DNA of 21,858 bases from Verrucomicrobiota bacterium (GCA_028872685.1 JAPKEI010000009.1:1-21858), one strand, 5' to 3'. Positions 7,653-14,965 are shown, counted from the stretch's first letter. Made by a program: numbers and translations. Notes: generated from the sequence alone by a model not told the origin.

Positions 7653-9299
7653 TTACATCCGCTCTGCAATCAAATCGTAATCCGTGTGACCCACCACGCG
7701 CACCCACGAGAAATCGCCCAGCGGAAGTTCGCCTTTCACATACACGCGGCCGTCGATGTCCGGAGCGTCGGCTTCGCCACGGGTGAGGGTATATTGAGCA
7801 GCATCGAGTTTCGGGCTTTTGCGGGCATTGTCCCGCATATGGCCGTGTTCCCACGAGCGGACGTCCGCGCCTTTGAGGTCGGCATCGGTGGCGAGGCGTT
7901 CGGCGAGCACGTTGAGCTTGGTGCCGACTTTGGCTTTGCCGCGTGTCCGGGAAATTTTTTTCTGCTCGGCCATCGCGGCGGCGCAGCGTTCTTTTTTGAC
8001 CGCATCTGGGATTTGCCCGCGCATCCCACCCGCGCGCGTACCGTCTTCTTTGGAATAAGCAAACACGCCGAGCCGTTCAAATTTTGTCTCGCGAATAAAC
8101 TCCAGCAACGTCTCAAAACGTTTTTCAGTTTCGCCGGGAAACCCAACAATAAACGTGGTGCGCAGGGCAATGCCGGGGATGCCATCGCGGATGCGACCGA
8201 TGAGATCGCGGATGTATTGGCCATCGGTCTCGCGGCGCATTCGCTCCAGCATTACATCGTGGATGTGCTGCAGTGGGATGTCCACGTAACGCGCGACCTT
8301 CGGGCAATCGGCGATGGTTTTGATGAGTTCATCGGTCCAGTGCGCGGGGTGGGTGTAAAGCAGGCGAATCCAAAAATCGCCTTGCAGATTGTCAAGTGCC
8401 TGAAGCAGCGTGCTGAGGTTCGCGCCATCGGCGGGAAGATCGGCATTGGCGCGCGCGAAATTTTCAGGTGACGAAATGGTACGGCGATGGCCGGGGCGAA
8501 GGTCCATTCCGTAATAGGTGGAGTCCTGCGAAATGAGGTTCAGCTCTTTCACGCCTTGATCGATGAGCCGCTGCGCCTCGGCGATAAGGTCGGCTTGCGG
8601 ACGGCTGCGATGACTGCCGCGCATTCGCGGGATGATGCAAAAACTGCACGGATGATTGCAGCCCTCGGCGATTTTGACATACGCCATATGACGCGGTGTG
8701 AGGCGGAAGCGCGGGGTTTCCACATCAGGAACGTACTCGGGGCGTGAATGAATTTCGCTAATGGGCGCAGGCGCTTTTTTGCGCGCGCGCTTGGGGGCGC
8801 CGTTGGACGGTTGCGAGGCGCGATGGTCGATGGCTTCGCGCACGATGCGGGCGACATCGGCGATTTGGTCCACGCCCATAAAGGCATCCACCTCGGGCAT
8901 CAGCTTGGGGAGTTCCTTGCGGAAACGTTGTGGGAGGCAGCCGGAAACAATGAGCGCCTGGCCGGGGCGTTTGGCTTCGCGGTATTCGGCGGATTCGAGA
9001 ATGGTGTCCACGCTTTCCTCCTGCGCGGTGTCGATGAAGGAACAGGTGTTGATGATCAGCGCGTCGGCTTCGGCGGGTTCGTTGGTGATCTCAAGCCCAT
9101 CGGCCATAAGCGAGCCGAGCATCACTTCGGCATCGACAAGATTTTTGGCACACCCCAGCGAGATCAACCCCACGCGGGTGGGGGCGGCAACAGCATTGCG
9201 TTGGGACGAGCGGGCCACGGGCGCAGCCAGCCTAGTGATTCCGAAAATAAAATCAAGAGCCGGAATCAAGCGGAAGCAGATCGGCATCCGAAGCGGCAT
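7653..9299 (-). CDS. rimO: Ribosomal protein S12 methylthiotransferase RimO
   Basis: This radical-SAM enzyme adds a methylthio group to an Asp of ribosomal protein S12. The N-terminal cluster domain shows Cys in SLGCAKN (C50), NTCSF (C86) and SGCLPQ (C121). The radical-SAM cluster is EGCNHPCSFC (C214, C218, C221). A TRAM-like domain closes the protein. At 548 residues it is about 100 longer than usual RimO. Extra material includes a basic, Ala/Pro-rich linker at about 160-200, a loop near 260-290 (after YYGMDLRPGHRR) and an insert in the TRAM region. ATG 9299 overlaps the upstream gene by 47 nt, and its first 40 residues are not RimO-like. GTG at 9218 would give 521 residues and is a fair alternative. 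It is translationally packed with the RodZ-like gene and pgsA. Confidence 0.93.
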   Translation of the reverse strand: MPLRMPICFRLIPALDFIFGITRLAAPVARSSQRNAVAAPTRVGLISLGCAKNLVDAEVMLGSLMADGLEITNEPAEADALIINTCSFIDTAQEESVDTILESAEYREAKRPGQALIVSGCLPQRFRKELPKLMPEVDAFMGVDQIADVARIVREAIDHRASQPSNGAPKRARKKAPAPISEIHSRPEYVPDVETPRFRLTPRHMAYVKIAEGCNHPCSFCIIPRMRGSHRSRPQADLIAEAQRLIDQGVKELNLISQDSTYYGMDLRPGHRRTISSPENFARANADLPADGANLSTLLQALDNLQGDFWIRLLYTHPAHWTDELIKTIADCPKVARYVDIPLQHIHDVMLERMRRETDGQYIRDLIGRIRDGIPGIALRTTFIVGFPGETEKRFETLLEFIRETKFERLGVFAYSKEDGTRAGGMRGQIPDAVKKERCAAAMAEQKKISRTRGKAKVGTKLNVLAERLATDADLKGADVRSWEHGHMRDNARKSPKLDAAQYTLTRGEADAPDIDGRVYVKGELPLGDFSWVRVVGHTDYDLIAERM

Positions 9300-9750
9300 C
9301 GGGCGCGTAAAGGCCGGGGCCGATGTTTTTCAAATGATCGGTGCTGTCGAACTCGCGTTTCCATTTGACGCCATAAAAAACGCCGGCGGCAAGAGTCACA
9401 AACGCGAATACCGGCAGCACGAGCCGCCAGTTCACACGCGAGAAGGCGAGCATAATGGCGTCGAGAAACCCTGCGCGTAATGCGGCGTTACTGCCGTCGG
9501 GCTGGACACCCGAAGCTTGGCCCATTTCGGAATCGAGCTGGGCGAGCAGCGCCTCGGTGTCCAGCTTCAGCATATTCGAGTAACTGCGCACAAAGCCGCG
9601 CACATACGCCGGCGCGGCAAACTCCTCAAAGCGGCCGTCCTCCAGAGCCTGTACTTGGTCGGTCTTGAGCTGGGTCGTCTCCACCACCTCCGCCAGCGCC
9701 AAGCCTTTTGCTTCGCGTGCGTGTCTGAGTTGTTCGGCCACCGTTGCCAC
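9253..9750 (-). CDS. RodZ-like helix-turn-helix membrane protein
   Basis: The 165-residue product starts with an XRE-type HTH of the RodZ kind: EQLRHAREAKGLALAEVVETTQL and YVRGFVRSYSNML, residues about 5-62. One transmembrane helix follows at about 108-128 (NWRLVLPVFAFVTLAAGVFYG). Only about 37 residues lie beyond it, so the long linker and C-terminal beta domain of E. coli RodZ are absent. RodZ links MreB to the cell envelope in rod-shaped cells; whether this short form does so is inference. The start is GTG at 9750 (GTG 9741 also possible). It leads the rimO-pgsA-pgpA operon, a setting known for RodZ-type genes near pgsA elsewhere. Confidence 0.78.
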   Translation of the reverse strand: MATVAEQLRHAREAKGLALAEVVETTQLKTDQVQALEDGRFEEFAAPAYVRGFVRSYSNMLKLDTEALLAQLDSEMGQASGVQPDGSNAALRAGFLDAIMLAFSRVNWRLVLPVFAFVTLAAGVFYGVKWKREFDSTDHLKNIGPGLYAPDAASDADLLPLDSGS

Positions 9751-9840
9751 GCGACCAATCTAGCCTTGCGCAAGCGGCTTGTGCACAAAAAGTTATCCCA
9801 AAGACATTGTGAACATTGAGTGAACTGAATCTGGATTTTT

Positions 9841-9907
9841 TGAACCGCCAAGGCTCGAAGACGCTGTGATTTTTCAGAAATGGTTTTCTTTGTGCCTTAG
9901 CGGTTCA
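9841..9907. repeat. Dispersed hairpin element, copy B
   Basis: The left arm TGAACCGCCAAGGC and right arm GCCTTAGCGGTTCA are complementary with a single mismatch over 14 bp, around a 39-bp centre containing AAATGGTTTTCTTTG. Read in reverse, the centre matches the AGAAAAACCATTTT of the copy at 14711-14776. It lies in the 185-bp gap between the divergent RodZ-like and MBL-fold genes, so it is in both potential 5' regions. Confidence 0.7.
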
Positions 9908-9935
9908 GTCTTATTCCGTGCCCGCAACATTTACA

Positions 9936-10751
9936 ATGTCCGCGACTTCCGATAGGTTTTCCCGCCACATGGGCAAGGCAACCCTTCATGCGCTGGGTAC
10001 GGGCGATGGCTGGGCCGGCGATTCGCGCGGGCACTCGGCATTCGTTTACCGGCTGGGCGGACGCACGTTGCTGGTCGATTGCGGCGAGCCGGTAAGCAGC
10101 CGCCTGCGTGCCGCTGGCATTGCGCCCGATGATCTCGATGGCATTCTGCTAACCCATCTGCACTGCGATCACGTCGGCGGATTTTTTATGCTGATGCAAG
10201 GATTTTGGCTCGAGAAACGCACGCGGGATTTAACCGTGCATATGCCCGCCGAAGGCCTCGAGCCCGTGCGCCGAATGCTGGATGCTGCGTTTATTTTCCG
10301 CGAACTGATGCCCGCCGAGCTCGACTTCGCCCCGATCACGGCCAACGAGCCATTGCAAATCGGCCCAGTAAAAATCACTCCGCACCCCACCACGCACCTC
10401 GAAACTTTGCGTGAACATTTTCAGGAAAAATATCCACAAGGCTTCGAGGCCTTCAGCTTTATTCTCGAAACCGAAGATACCCGAATCGCCCACAGCGGCG
10501 ACATCGGCGGCGCGGCCGACCTCGAGCCTTTGCTCGCTCAGCCGCTCGATCTTTTCTGCTGCGAACTCGCCCACGTGGAACCGACTGAACTTTTCGGCCT
10601 CCTCGCCGGCAAACCCATCGGCCACGTCTGCTTCACCCACCTCTCCCGTCAACACCGTGAAAATCTCGAAGCCCTGAAAGCCCAAGCCGCCGAGGCGTTA
10701 GGGGAGATGGGGGTGACTTTTTTGGAGGATGATCAGTTAGTTGAGTGTTGA
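9936..10751 (+). CDS. Metallo-beta-lactamase-fold hydrolase, ribonuclease Z-like
   Basis: The protein (271 residues from ATG 9936) has the MBL fold. Residues below count from that ATG. The metal motif THLHCDHVGG gives H74, H76, D78 and H79. A later HSGDIGG (186-192) offers the bridging Asp, and FTHLSRQH (H235) the last His. The opening LHALGTGDGW and the lack of a beta-lactamase signal peptide place it nearer the RNase Z/PhnP-type hydrolases than antibiotic-degrading enzymes. The substrate could be RNA, a phosphodiester or a thioester; sequence alone does not decide. Possible starts are GTG 9918, ATG 9936 and ATG 9969; the last sits just before the domain. It interrupts the minus-strand run between the cyclic-nucleotide-binding gene and the RodZ-like gene. 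Confidence 0.85.
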   Translation: MSATSDRFSRHMGKATLHALGTGDGWAGDSRGHSAFVYRLGGRTLLVDCGEPVSSRLRAAGIAPDDLDGILLTHLHCDHVGGFFMLMQGFWLEKRTRDLTVHMPAEGLEPVRRMLDAAFIFRELMPAELDFAPITANEPLQIGPVKITPHPTTHLETLREHFQEKYPQGFEAFSFILETEDTRIAHSGDIGGAADLEPLLAQPLDLFCCELAHVEPTELFGLLAGKPIGHVCFTHLSRQHRENLEALKAQAAEALGEMGVTFLEDDQLVEC

Positions 10752-10782
10752 GGAAAATCCAATCAACCCTCATCCATCAATC

Positions 10783-10797
10783 GCGGCCAACGGCCGC
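10783..10797. terminator. Stem-loop between convergent genes, possible terminator
   Basis: GCGGCC and GGCCGC form a perfect 6-bp GC stem around AAC. It overlaps the last base of the minus-strand stop codon and lies 31 bp past the MBL-gene stop. Neither strand has a T-run after it, so intrinsic termination is doubtful, though its place between convergent genes suits a bidirectional end signal. Confidence 0.3.
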
Positions 10798-11510
10798 TAA
10801 CTACTCGACTGCCTCAGAATCAAATCCTTCTTGTGCCGTTCGTTGTCCGCGCGCATTCGGGTGGACATTTTGACAGCGAGGGCGGCGAGAAAGGGCGTGG
10901 CGATTTCGGGTTGTTGATCCACGAGGCGCTCGAATTCCTTAGCGTCGATCTTGAGCAGCACGCCATCGCTGTTAGCCATGATGTCGGCGCTGCGTTTGCC
11001 GCGGTCAAAGAGTGAAATTTCCCCAAACACTTCACCCGCCTTCAGCGTGGCGAGCAGGGTTTCCTTGCCGCCCACCATTTTTCGGACGCGCACCACGCCT
11101 TCGAGCAGCACAAACATCGCGTTGCCCACGTCGCCTTCGTTCACAAGGATTTCGAACTTCGCAAACTTTTGCACCTCCATGCTTTGCGCGAAGCGGCCTC
11201 GCTGTTGGTCAGACATTCCCTTAAAAATTTCCACGCCCTCCAGCGCGCCCACAGGAACTCCAGGAATGAGCGGACTGTGCGCCATGGTGCCGGGCTTCAT
11301 CAAGCCTGCCGCCTTTTCAAAAAAGAGACCCAGCTCCGGCAACTCGCCGGCACGCGCCCATTGCTCGGTGTCTTCCAGATAAATCCAAATGGCATCGGTG
11401 ACCCGCGCCTCGCGGATCCATTGGCTGAGCGTCGGGAAATCGATGGGGCCATAAACCACGTCATCCGCAGCCCACACCTTGTAAGTTCGATTCATCGCCA
11501 TCGCCATCAC
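10797..11510 (-). CDS. GYF2-cyclic nucleotide-binding domain protein
   Basis: Two domains are visible in the 237-residue product. Residues about 9-60 look like a GYF_2 domain (YGPIDFPTLSQWI, then W51), a bacterial peptide-binding or membrane-associated module. Residues about 93-200 are a cyclic nucleotide-binding domain (CAP_ED family) with ILVNEGDVGNAMFVLLEGVVRV and a phosphate-binding cassette FGEISLFDRGKRSA, in which G163, E164, R173, S174 and A175 are the expected ligand contacts. There is no DNA-binding HTH, so it is not a CRP-like regulator. A charged helix closes it (203-230). The gene follows the ftsK-cyclase gene by 51 bp on the same strand, with no clear terminator between, so it may bind the nucleotide made by that protein. 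Candidate starts are GTG 11510 and ATG 11507, 11501 or 11495; the last begins right at the GYF2-like domain. Confidence 0.85.
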   Translation of the reverse strand: MMAMAMNRTYKVWAADDVVYGPIDFPTLSQWIREARVTDAIWIYLEDTEQWARAGELPELGLFFEKAAGLMKPGTMAHSPLIPGVPVGALEGVEIFKGMSDQQRGRFAQSMEVQKFAKFEILVNEGDVGNAMFVLLEGVVRVRKMVGGKETLLATLKAGEVFGEISLFDRGKRSADIMANSDGVLLKIDAKEFERLVDQQPEIATPFLAALAVKMSTRMRADNERHKKDLILRQSSS

Positions 11511-11561
11511 GGGTAAGTTACGCCGGGGACGTGTGAATGGGAAGGGGGATTTTGTAATTCC

Positions 11562-14500
11562 CTAAACCAACTCCGGCACGCCTTGCCCTCGGCCGTCAGC
11601 ACCGCGGCCGTCGAGGTCGATGAGGATTTCGCGGGGCTCGTGGCCCTGGGCCGGGCCGACGATGCCGCGGTCTTCAAGCTCGTCCATGATGCGCGCGGCG
11701 CGGGTGTAGCCGAGGCGCAGGCGGCGTTGCAGCTTGGAGACGCTGGCTTTTTGCTCGCTGCGAATCACCTCGATGCATTGCTGGATAAGGTCTTCATCCT
11801 CGCCGCTGACGGCCGAGCCGGCCAGTGCGGCGGGTTTGGAAAGTTGCTGGGTGATTTCCACCTCGAACGTCGGCTTCCCTTGGCCGGTGATGAAGCTGAC
11901 GATTTGTTGCACTTCTTCGTCGGTGACGAGCGGCCCCTGCGCGCGGGTGGGTTTGGGCGCGCCGGGCGGTTGATAAAGCATATCGCCCTTGCCCAAAAGC
12001 TTCTCCGCGCCCATCTCGTCAAGGATGACGCGGCTGTCGATTTTCGAGGCCACCTGAAAAGCAATGCGGCTTGGGATGTTGGCCTTGATCACGCCGGTGA
12101 TGACTTTCACGCTCGGCCGCTGCGTGGCCACGATGCAGTGGATGCCCGCGGCCCGGGCCATTTGGGTGATGCGCGCAATGGCGTTCTCCACCTCGGCGGG
12201 CGCGGTGAGCATGAGGTCGGCCAGCTCGTCGATGACCACCACGATGTAGCTGAGGCGGTCGGGGATTTCGATTTCCTCATCGCGGGGCACCACGATTTCC
12301 TCATCGATTTCAACGGCGAACCCTTCAGAACTGCCGCGCTCGCCGTCAAAGAGTGACATCTGCGGCTCCGGCTCGGCGGGCGGTTTGTCGCGCCGGCGTT
12401 GGTTGAAGGAATGGATGTTCTTCACATTTTCCTTCGCAAAAATTTTGTAGCGCTTTTCCATTTCCGAAACCACCCAGCGCAGGGCGAGGATGACTTTTTT
12501 GGGATCGGTCACCACCGGCATCGCTAGATGCGGCAGGGTGTTGTACATTTGCAGTTCTACCACTTTGGGATCGATCATCACCAATCGCAACTCATCCGGC
12601 GAAAATTTGTAAAGCAACGACGCAATGATGCCGTTCATACACACGCTCTTGCCCGCGCCGGTGGCACCGGCGATCAAAAGGTGGGGCATCTCGGCGAGGT
12701 CGGCCACGATAGGTTTGCCGTACACATCCTTGCCCAACGCCACGGGCACTTTGGCTTTGCTTTTCTTCCACTCATCACTCTCGAGCAAATCGCGCATAAT
12801 GACTTTCGTCTTAATGCGGTTGGGCACCTCAACACCCACGGTGCTCTTGCCGGGCACGGGGGCGAGAATGTTGATACGTTCCGCCTTCAATGCGGCTGTG
12901 ATATTGTTGGTGTAGGTGGTGATTTTCTCCATCTTCACGCCCGGCGCGGGATGCATCTCAAAGCGGGTGATGGTTGGCCCTTTCGTGATGTCGCCCAACT
13001 CGACTTCCACGCCGAATTGTTTGAGCGTTTCCTTGATGGTAATCGCGGCGGCTTTCAGTTCGTCGGTGGAATCGGTGGGAGCGGCAATAAATTCGGGTGC
13101 CTGCAAATATTCGACCGGCGGCAGTTTGTAATCCTCAATGAGCGGCCCGCGCGCCACGGCGGTGGGCTTGGGGCGTTTGGATTGCCTCGGCTTGGCGGGG
13201 CCGGTGCTGGAAATAGCGGGGGCAATGTGCACCGTCGGCTCGGTGTCATCCTCCGAGTCACCGAGAATATCTTCCGCAGTGGCTACGGCGTGGTCGACTT
13301 TTCCCTCTATGGCCACCTCGGGATTTGCGGTGAGATCTTCGTCCTCGAATACCGTTTCAGGCAATGCCTCCACGGCGACGGCTACGGTGTAAATCTCCGC
13401 TTTTTGGGCGAGACCATCCAGCACGAACTCGCCCAGCAGCCGCACTTCGTATTGGGGTTGGCTGATGAGATCCTGCTGGATTTTTCCTGAAACCGCCACG
13501 CCGCCGACCGGCGCGTATTCCTCGATGCGCGAGGCGATGTTCACGCCGTCACCAAGAATGTCGTTACCCTCGCGCACCACATCGCCCTGATGAATACCGA
13601 TGCGCAGCTCGAGATGTTCCACCTCGCGCGCGGCTTGCTGAATGGCCAGCGCACATTCCACGGCGTTGAGCGAGCTGTCGAAACTAAGCAACAATCCATC
13701 GCCCAGTTCCTTGAGCCATTCGCCCTCGAATTTTTTGACAACGGGCTTGAGCAGTTTACGCTGTTGTTTGATGAGCTTGAGCGCCGCCTTTTCATCGCGA
13801 TTGGCGAGCGTGGAATAATCCACGATATCAGTGAACACAATCGCGGCCAGCTTGCGGCGCGGTTCCGTGGGCGCTTCTTCATCCGCTGCTGCCGCCTTGG
13901 AGCGCACTTGCGGTTGGCTGAGATCGATGATGTTTGGCTCTTCGTGTGTGACGGCCGCGGGCATCGCTTGGGCGGCGGCGGCCAGTTCCTTTTGCAAATC
14001 CGCCACGCGCTGCTGAAGATCCGCCTCGCGTTGGTTCAGCTCAATCTCTTCGTTGGCCAGTGGCTGCGAACGATCCACTTTGCGCTGTTTCCATTTCTCG
14101 CGCGCCGCCTGGATCCATTTCTTGAGTTGAAAATTCGTGAGATATAGCAGGCTTACCAAATACACCGCCAACAACAACACCGTAGCGCCCGCCGTGCCCA
14201 CGTGTTGGAAAATTCCCTTGTGCAGCAGCAGTCCCACATAGCCGCCGGCGTCCACGGTGTTCAGGCTTTGTGCCAACCCGCCGAACAGCCCCGGATACAA
14301 GCTTAGCCCAGAAGCCCCCGCCAGCACCAATGCCACCGCCCACGGCCAGCGCTTGCGCAAGCCGTCGAGTTTATCCGTAAAAAATGCGAGGGAGAAAATT
14401 AGCGTCAACGGCGGCAACAAATACGCCGCCACACCCAGCGCCATAAAGCAGCCCTGCGCCAGCCATGCCCCAAGCGTGCCTACGAGATTGTGCAGGGGGT

Positions 14501-14654
14501 CATTGACGTTTGTGCCGTTGAGCGACAGATCGCCTTTATCAAAGGAAAACAGCGCCAACAAAAATAACACAGCCAGGGCAAGCAACCCAATGCCGAGCAC
14601 TTCGTTGACACCTCCTTTGGAATCCGTTTTTATGGGAGCCTCCTTACGCGCCAT
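11562..14654 (-). CDS. ftsK: FtsK/SpoIIIE DNA translocase with embedded class III nucleotidyl cyclase domain
   Basis: A single unbroken frame encodes 1030 residues. In order: four membrane helices (about 19-37, 62-92, 104-128, 156-174); a charged coiled coil (about 200-230); a class III adenylate/guanylate cyclase homology domain (266-426); an acidic Pro/Ala linker (430-505); the FtsK alpha/beta motor (about 510-940) with Walker A GATGAGKS (663-670) and Walker B VVVIDELADL (D809, E810); and the DNA-reading gamma winged helix (about 952-1015, LGYTRAARIMDELEDRGIVG). FtsK pumps chromosome ends through the closing septum and aligns terminus sites for dimer resolution. The cyclase holds the place where FtsK proteins usually have a variable linker. 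It keeps both metal Asp (D276, D319), the adenine-type pair K315 and D365, and transition-state N372 and R376, so it is predicted active, probably making cAMP. An additional short acidic insert (about 752-800) precedes Walker B. Confidence 0.95.
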   Translation of the reverse strand: MARKEAPIKTDSKGGVNEVLGIGLLALAVLFLLALFSFDKGDLSLNGTNVNDPLHNLVGTLGAWLAQGCFMALGVAAYLLPPLTLIFSLAFFTDKLDGLRKRWPWAVALVLAGASGLSLYPGLFGGLAQSLNTVDAGGYVGLLLHKGIFQHVGTAGATVLLLAVYLVSLLYLTNFQLKKWIQAAREKWKQRKVDRSQPLANEEIELNQREADLQQRVADLQKELAAAAQAMPAAVTHEEPNIIDLSQPQVRSKAAAADEEAPTEPRRKLAAIVFTDIVDYSTLANRDEKAALKLIKQQRKLLKPVVKKFEGEWLKELGDGLLLSFDSSLNAVECALAIQQAAREVEHLELRIGIHQGDVVREGNDILGDGVNIASRIEEYAPVGGVAVSGKIQQDLISQPQYEVRLLGEFVLDGLAQKAEIYTVAVAVEALPETVFEDEDLTANPEVAIEGKVDHAVATAEDILGDSEDDTEPTVHIAPAISSTGPAKPRQSKRPKPTAVARGPLIEDYKLPPVEYLQAPEFIAAPTDSTDELKAAAITIKETLKQFGVEVELGDITKGPTITRFEMHPAPGVKMEKITTYTNNITAALKAERINILAPVPGKSTVGVEVPNRIKTKVIMRDLLESDEWKKSKAKVPVALGKDVYGKPIVADLAEMPHLLIAGATGAGKSVCMNGIIASLLYKFSPDELRLVMIDPKVVELQMYNTLPHLAMPVVTDPKKVILALRWVVSEMEKRYKIFAKENVKNIHSFNQRRRDKPPAEPEPQMSLFDGERGSSEGFAVEIDEEIVVPRDEEIEIPDRLSYIVVVIDELADLMLTAPAEVENAIARITQMARAAGIHCIVATQRPSVKVITGVIKANIPSRIAFQVASKIDSRVILDEMGAEKLLGKGDMLYQPPGAPKPTRAQGPLVTDEEVQQIVSFITGQGKPTFEVEITQQLSKPAALAGSAVSGEDEDLIQQCIEVIRSEQKASVSKLQRRLRLGYTRAARIMDELEDRGIVGPAQGHEPREILIDLDGRGADGRGQGVPELV
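13377..13859 (-). other. Class III nucleotidyl cyclase domain inside ftsK (residues 266-426)
   Basis: The domain opens with RRKLAAIVFTDIVDYS, continues through KELGDGLLLSF and LRIGIHQGDVV, and reaches NDILGDGVNIASR. The post-domain segment LLGEFVLDGLAQKAEIYTV is typical of the family. Overall wording is closest to rhizobial-type bacterial adenylate cyclases. D276 and D319 should bind the two metals, K315 and D365 select adenine, and N372 and R376 stabilise the transition state. These domains work only as dimers, with the active site at the interface. Confidence 0.93.
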
Positions 14655-14710
14655 CCGCCAAAAGTAGAACAGAAACTGATGCGTTTTACAAACTCAAACT
14701 GGGGGAGAGG

Positions 14711-14776
14711 ATGAACCGCCAAGACGCAGAGACGCCAAGAAAAACCATTTTGATAAAACTTGGCGTCTTGGCGGTT
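14711..14776. repeat. Dispersed hairpin element, copy C
   Basis: The left arm AACCGCCAAGACGC continues, after an 8-bp near-duplicate AGAGACGC, into CAAG; the right arm is CTTGGCGTCTTGGCGGTT. The two arms are perfect complements apart from that duplicate, around a centre beginning AAAAACCATTTTGAT. It sits 56 bp upstream of the ftsK start. Confidence 0.7.
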
Positions 14777-14910
14777 GTTGTCGTTATTTCCCCCAATCTT
14801 TAAGGCGTAAACGGTGCCCAATGAGGATTGTGTAAACAAGCCGCCCTTCGGCACCGTCCAATAAAGGCATTCTAACCCTGGAAAGGTTCAATAAAAGTTT
14901 AGTTTCCATA

Positions 14911-14938
14911 GTAGGGACATCCACTGCGCGTCCTTACC
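14911..14938. repeat. GTAGGGAC-type palindromic repeat, copy 2
   Basis: It opens with GTAGGGAC and closes with GCGTCCTTACC, the same outer arms as the element at 6336-6365 but with a more degraded centre. It lies in the 315-bp gap between the divergent ftsK and YihY-type genes. That gap (14655-14969) otherwise holds only the hairpin elements, with no coding signal that I can support. Confidence 0.5.
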
Positions 14939-14944
14939 AAAAAA

Positions 14945-14965
14945 TCTTAACGTCTTTGCGGTTCA
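14945..14965. repeat. Half copy of the dispersed hairpin element
   Basis: TCTTAACGTCTTTGCGGTTCA matches the right arm of the 59-67 bp hairpin family with small changes; no left arm is clear upstream. It ends 4 bp before the TTG start candidate of the next gene. Confidence 0.45.

Noticed and set aside
9781..9830. GTGAAC direct repeat and TTATCCCAA, considered as regulator sites or a DnaA box
   Set aside because: The GTGAAC pair is short and TTATCCCAA differs from the DnaA consensus at key positions; no cluster that would indicate an origin is present.
12528..13490. 320-codon open frame on the plus strand opposite ftsK
   Set aside because: It is antisense to the conserved FtsK motor and linker, has His/Gly/Phe-rich composition and no recognisable domain; it is a by-product of GC-rich codon use.
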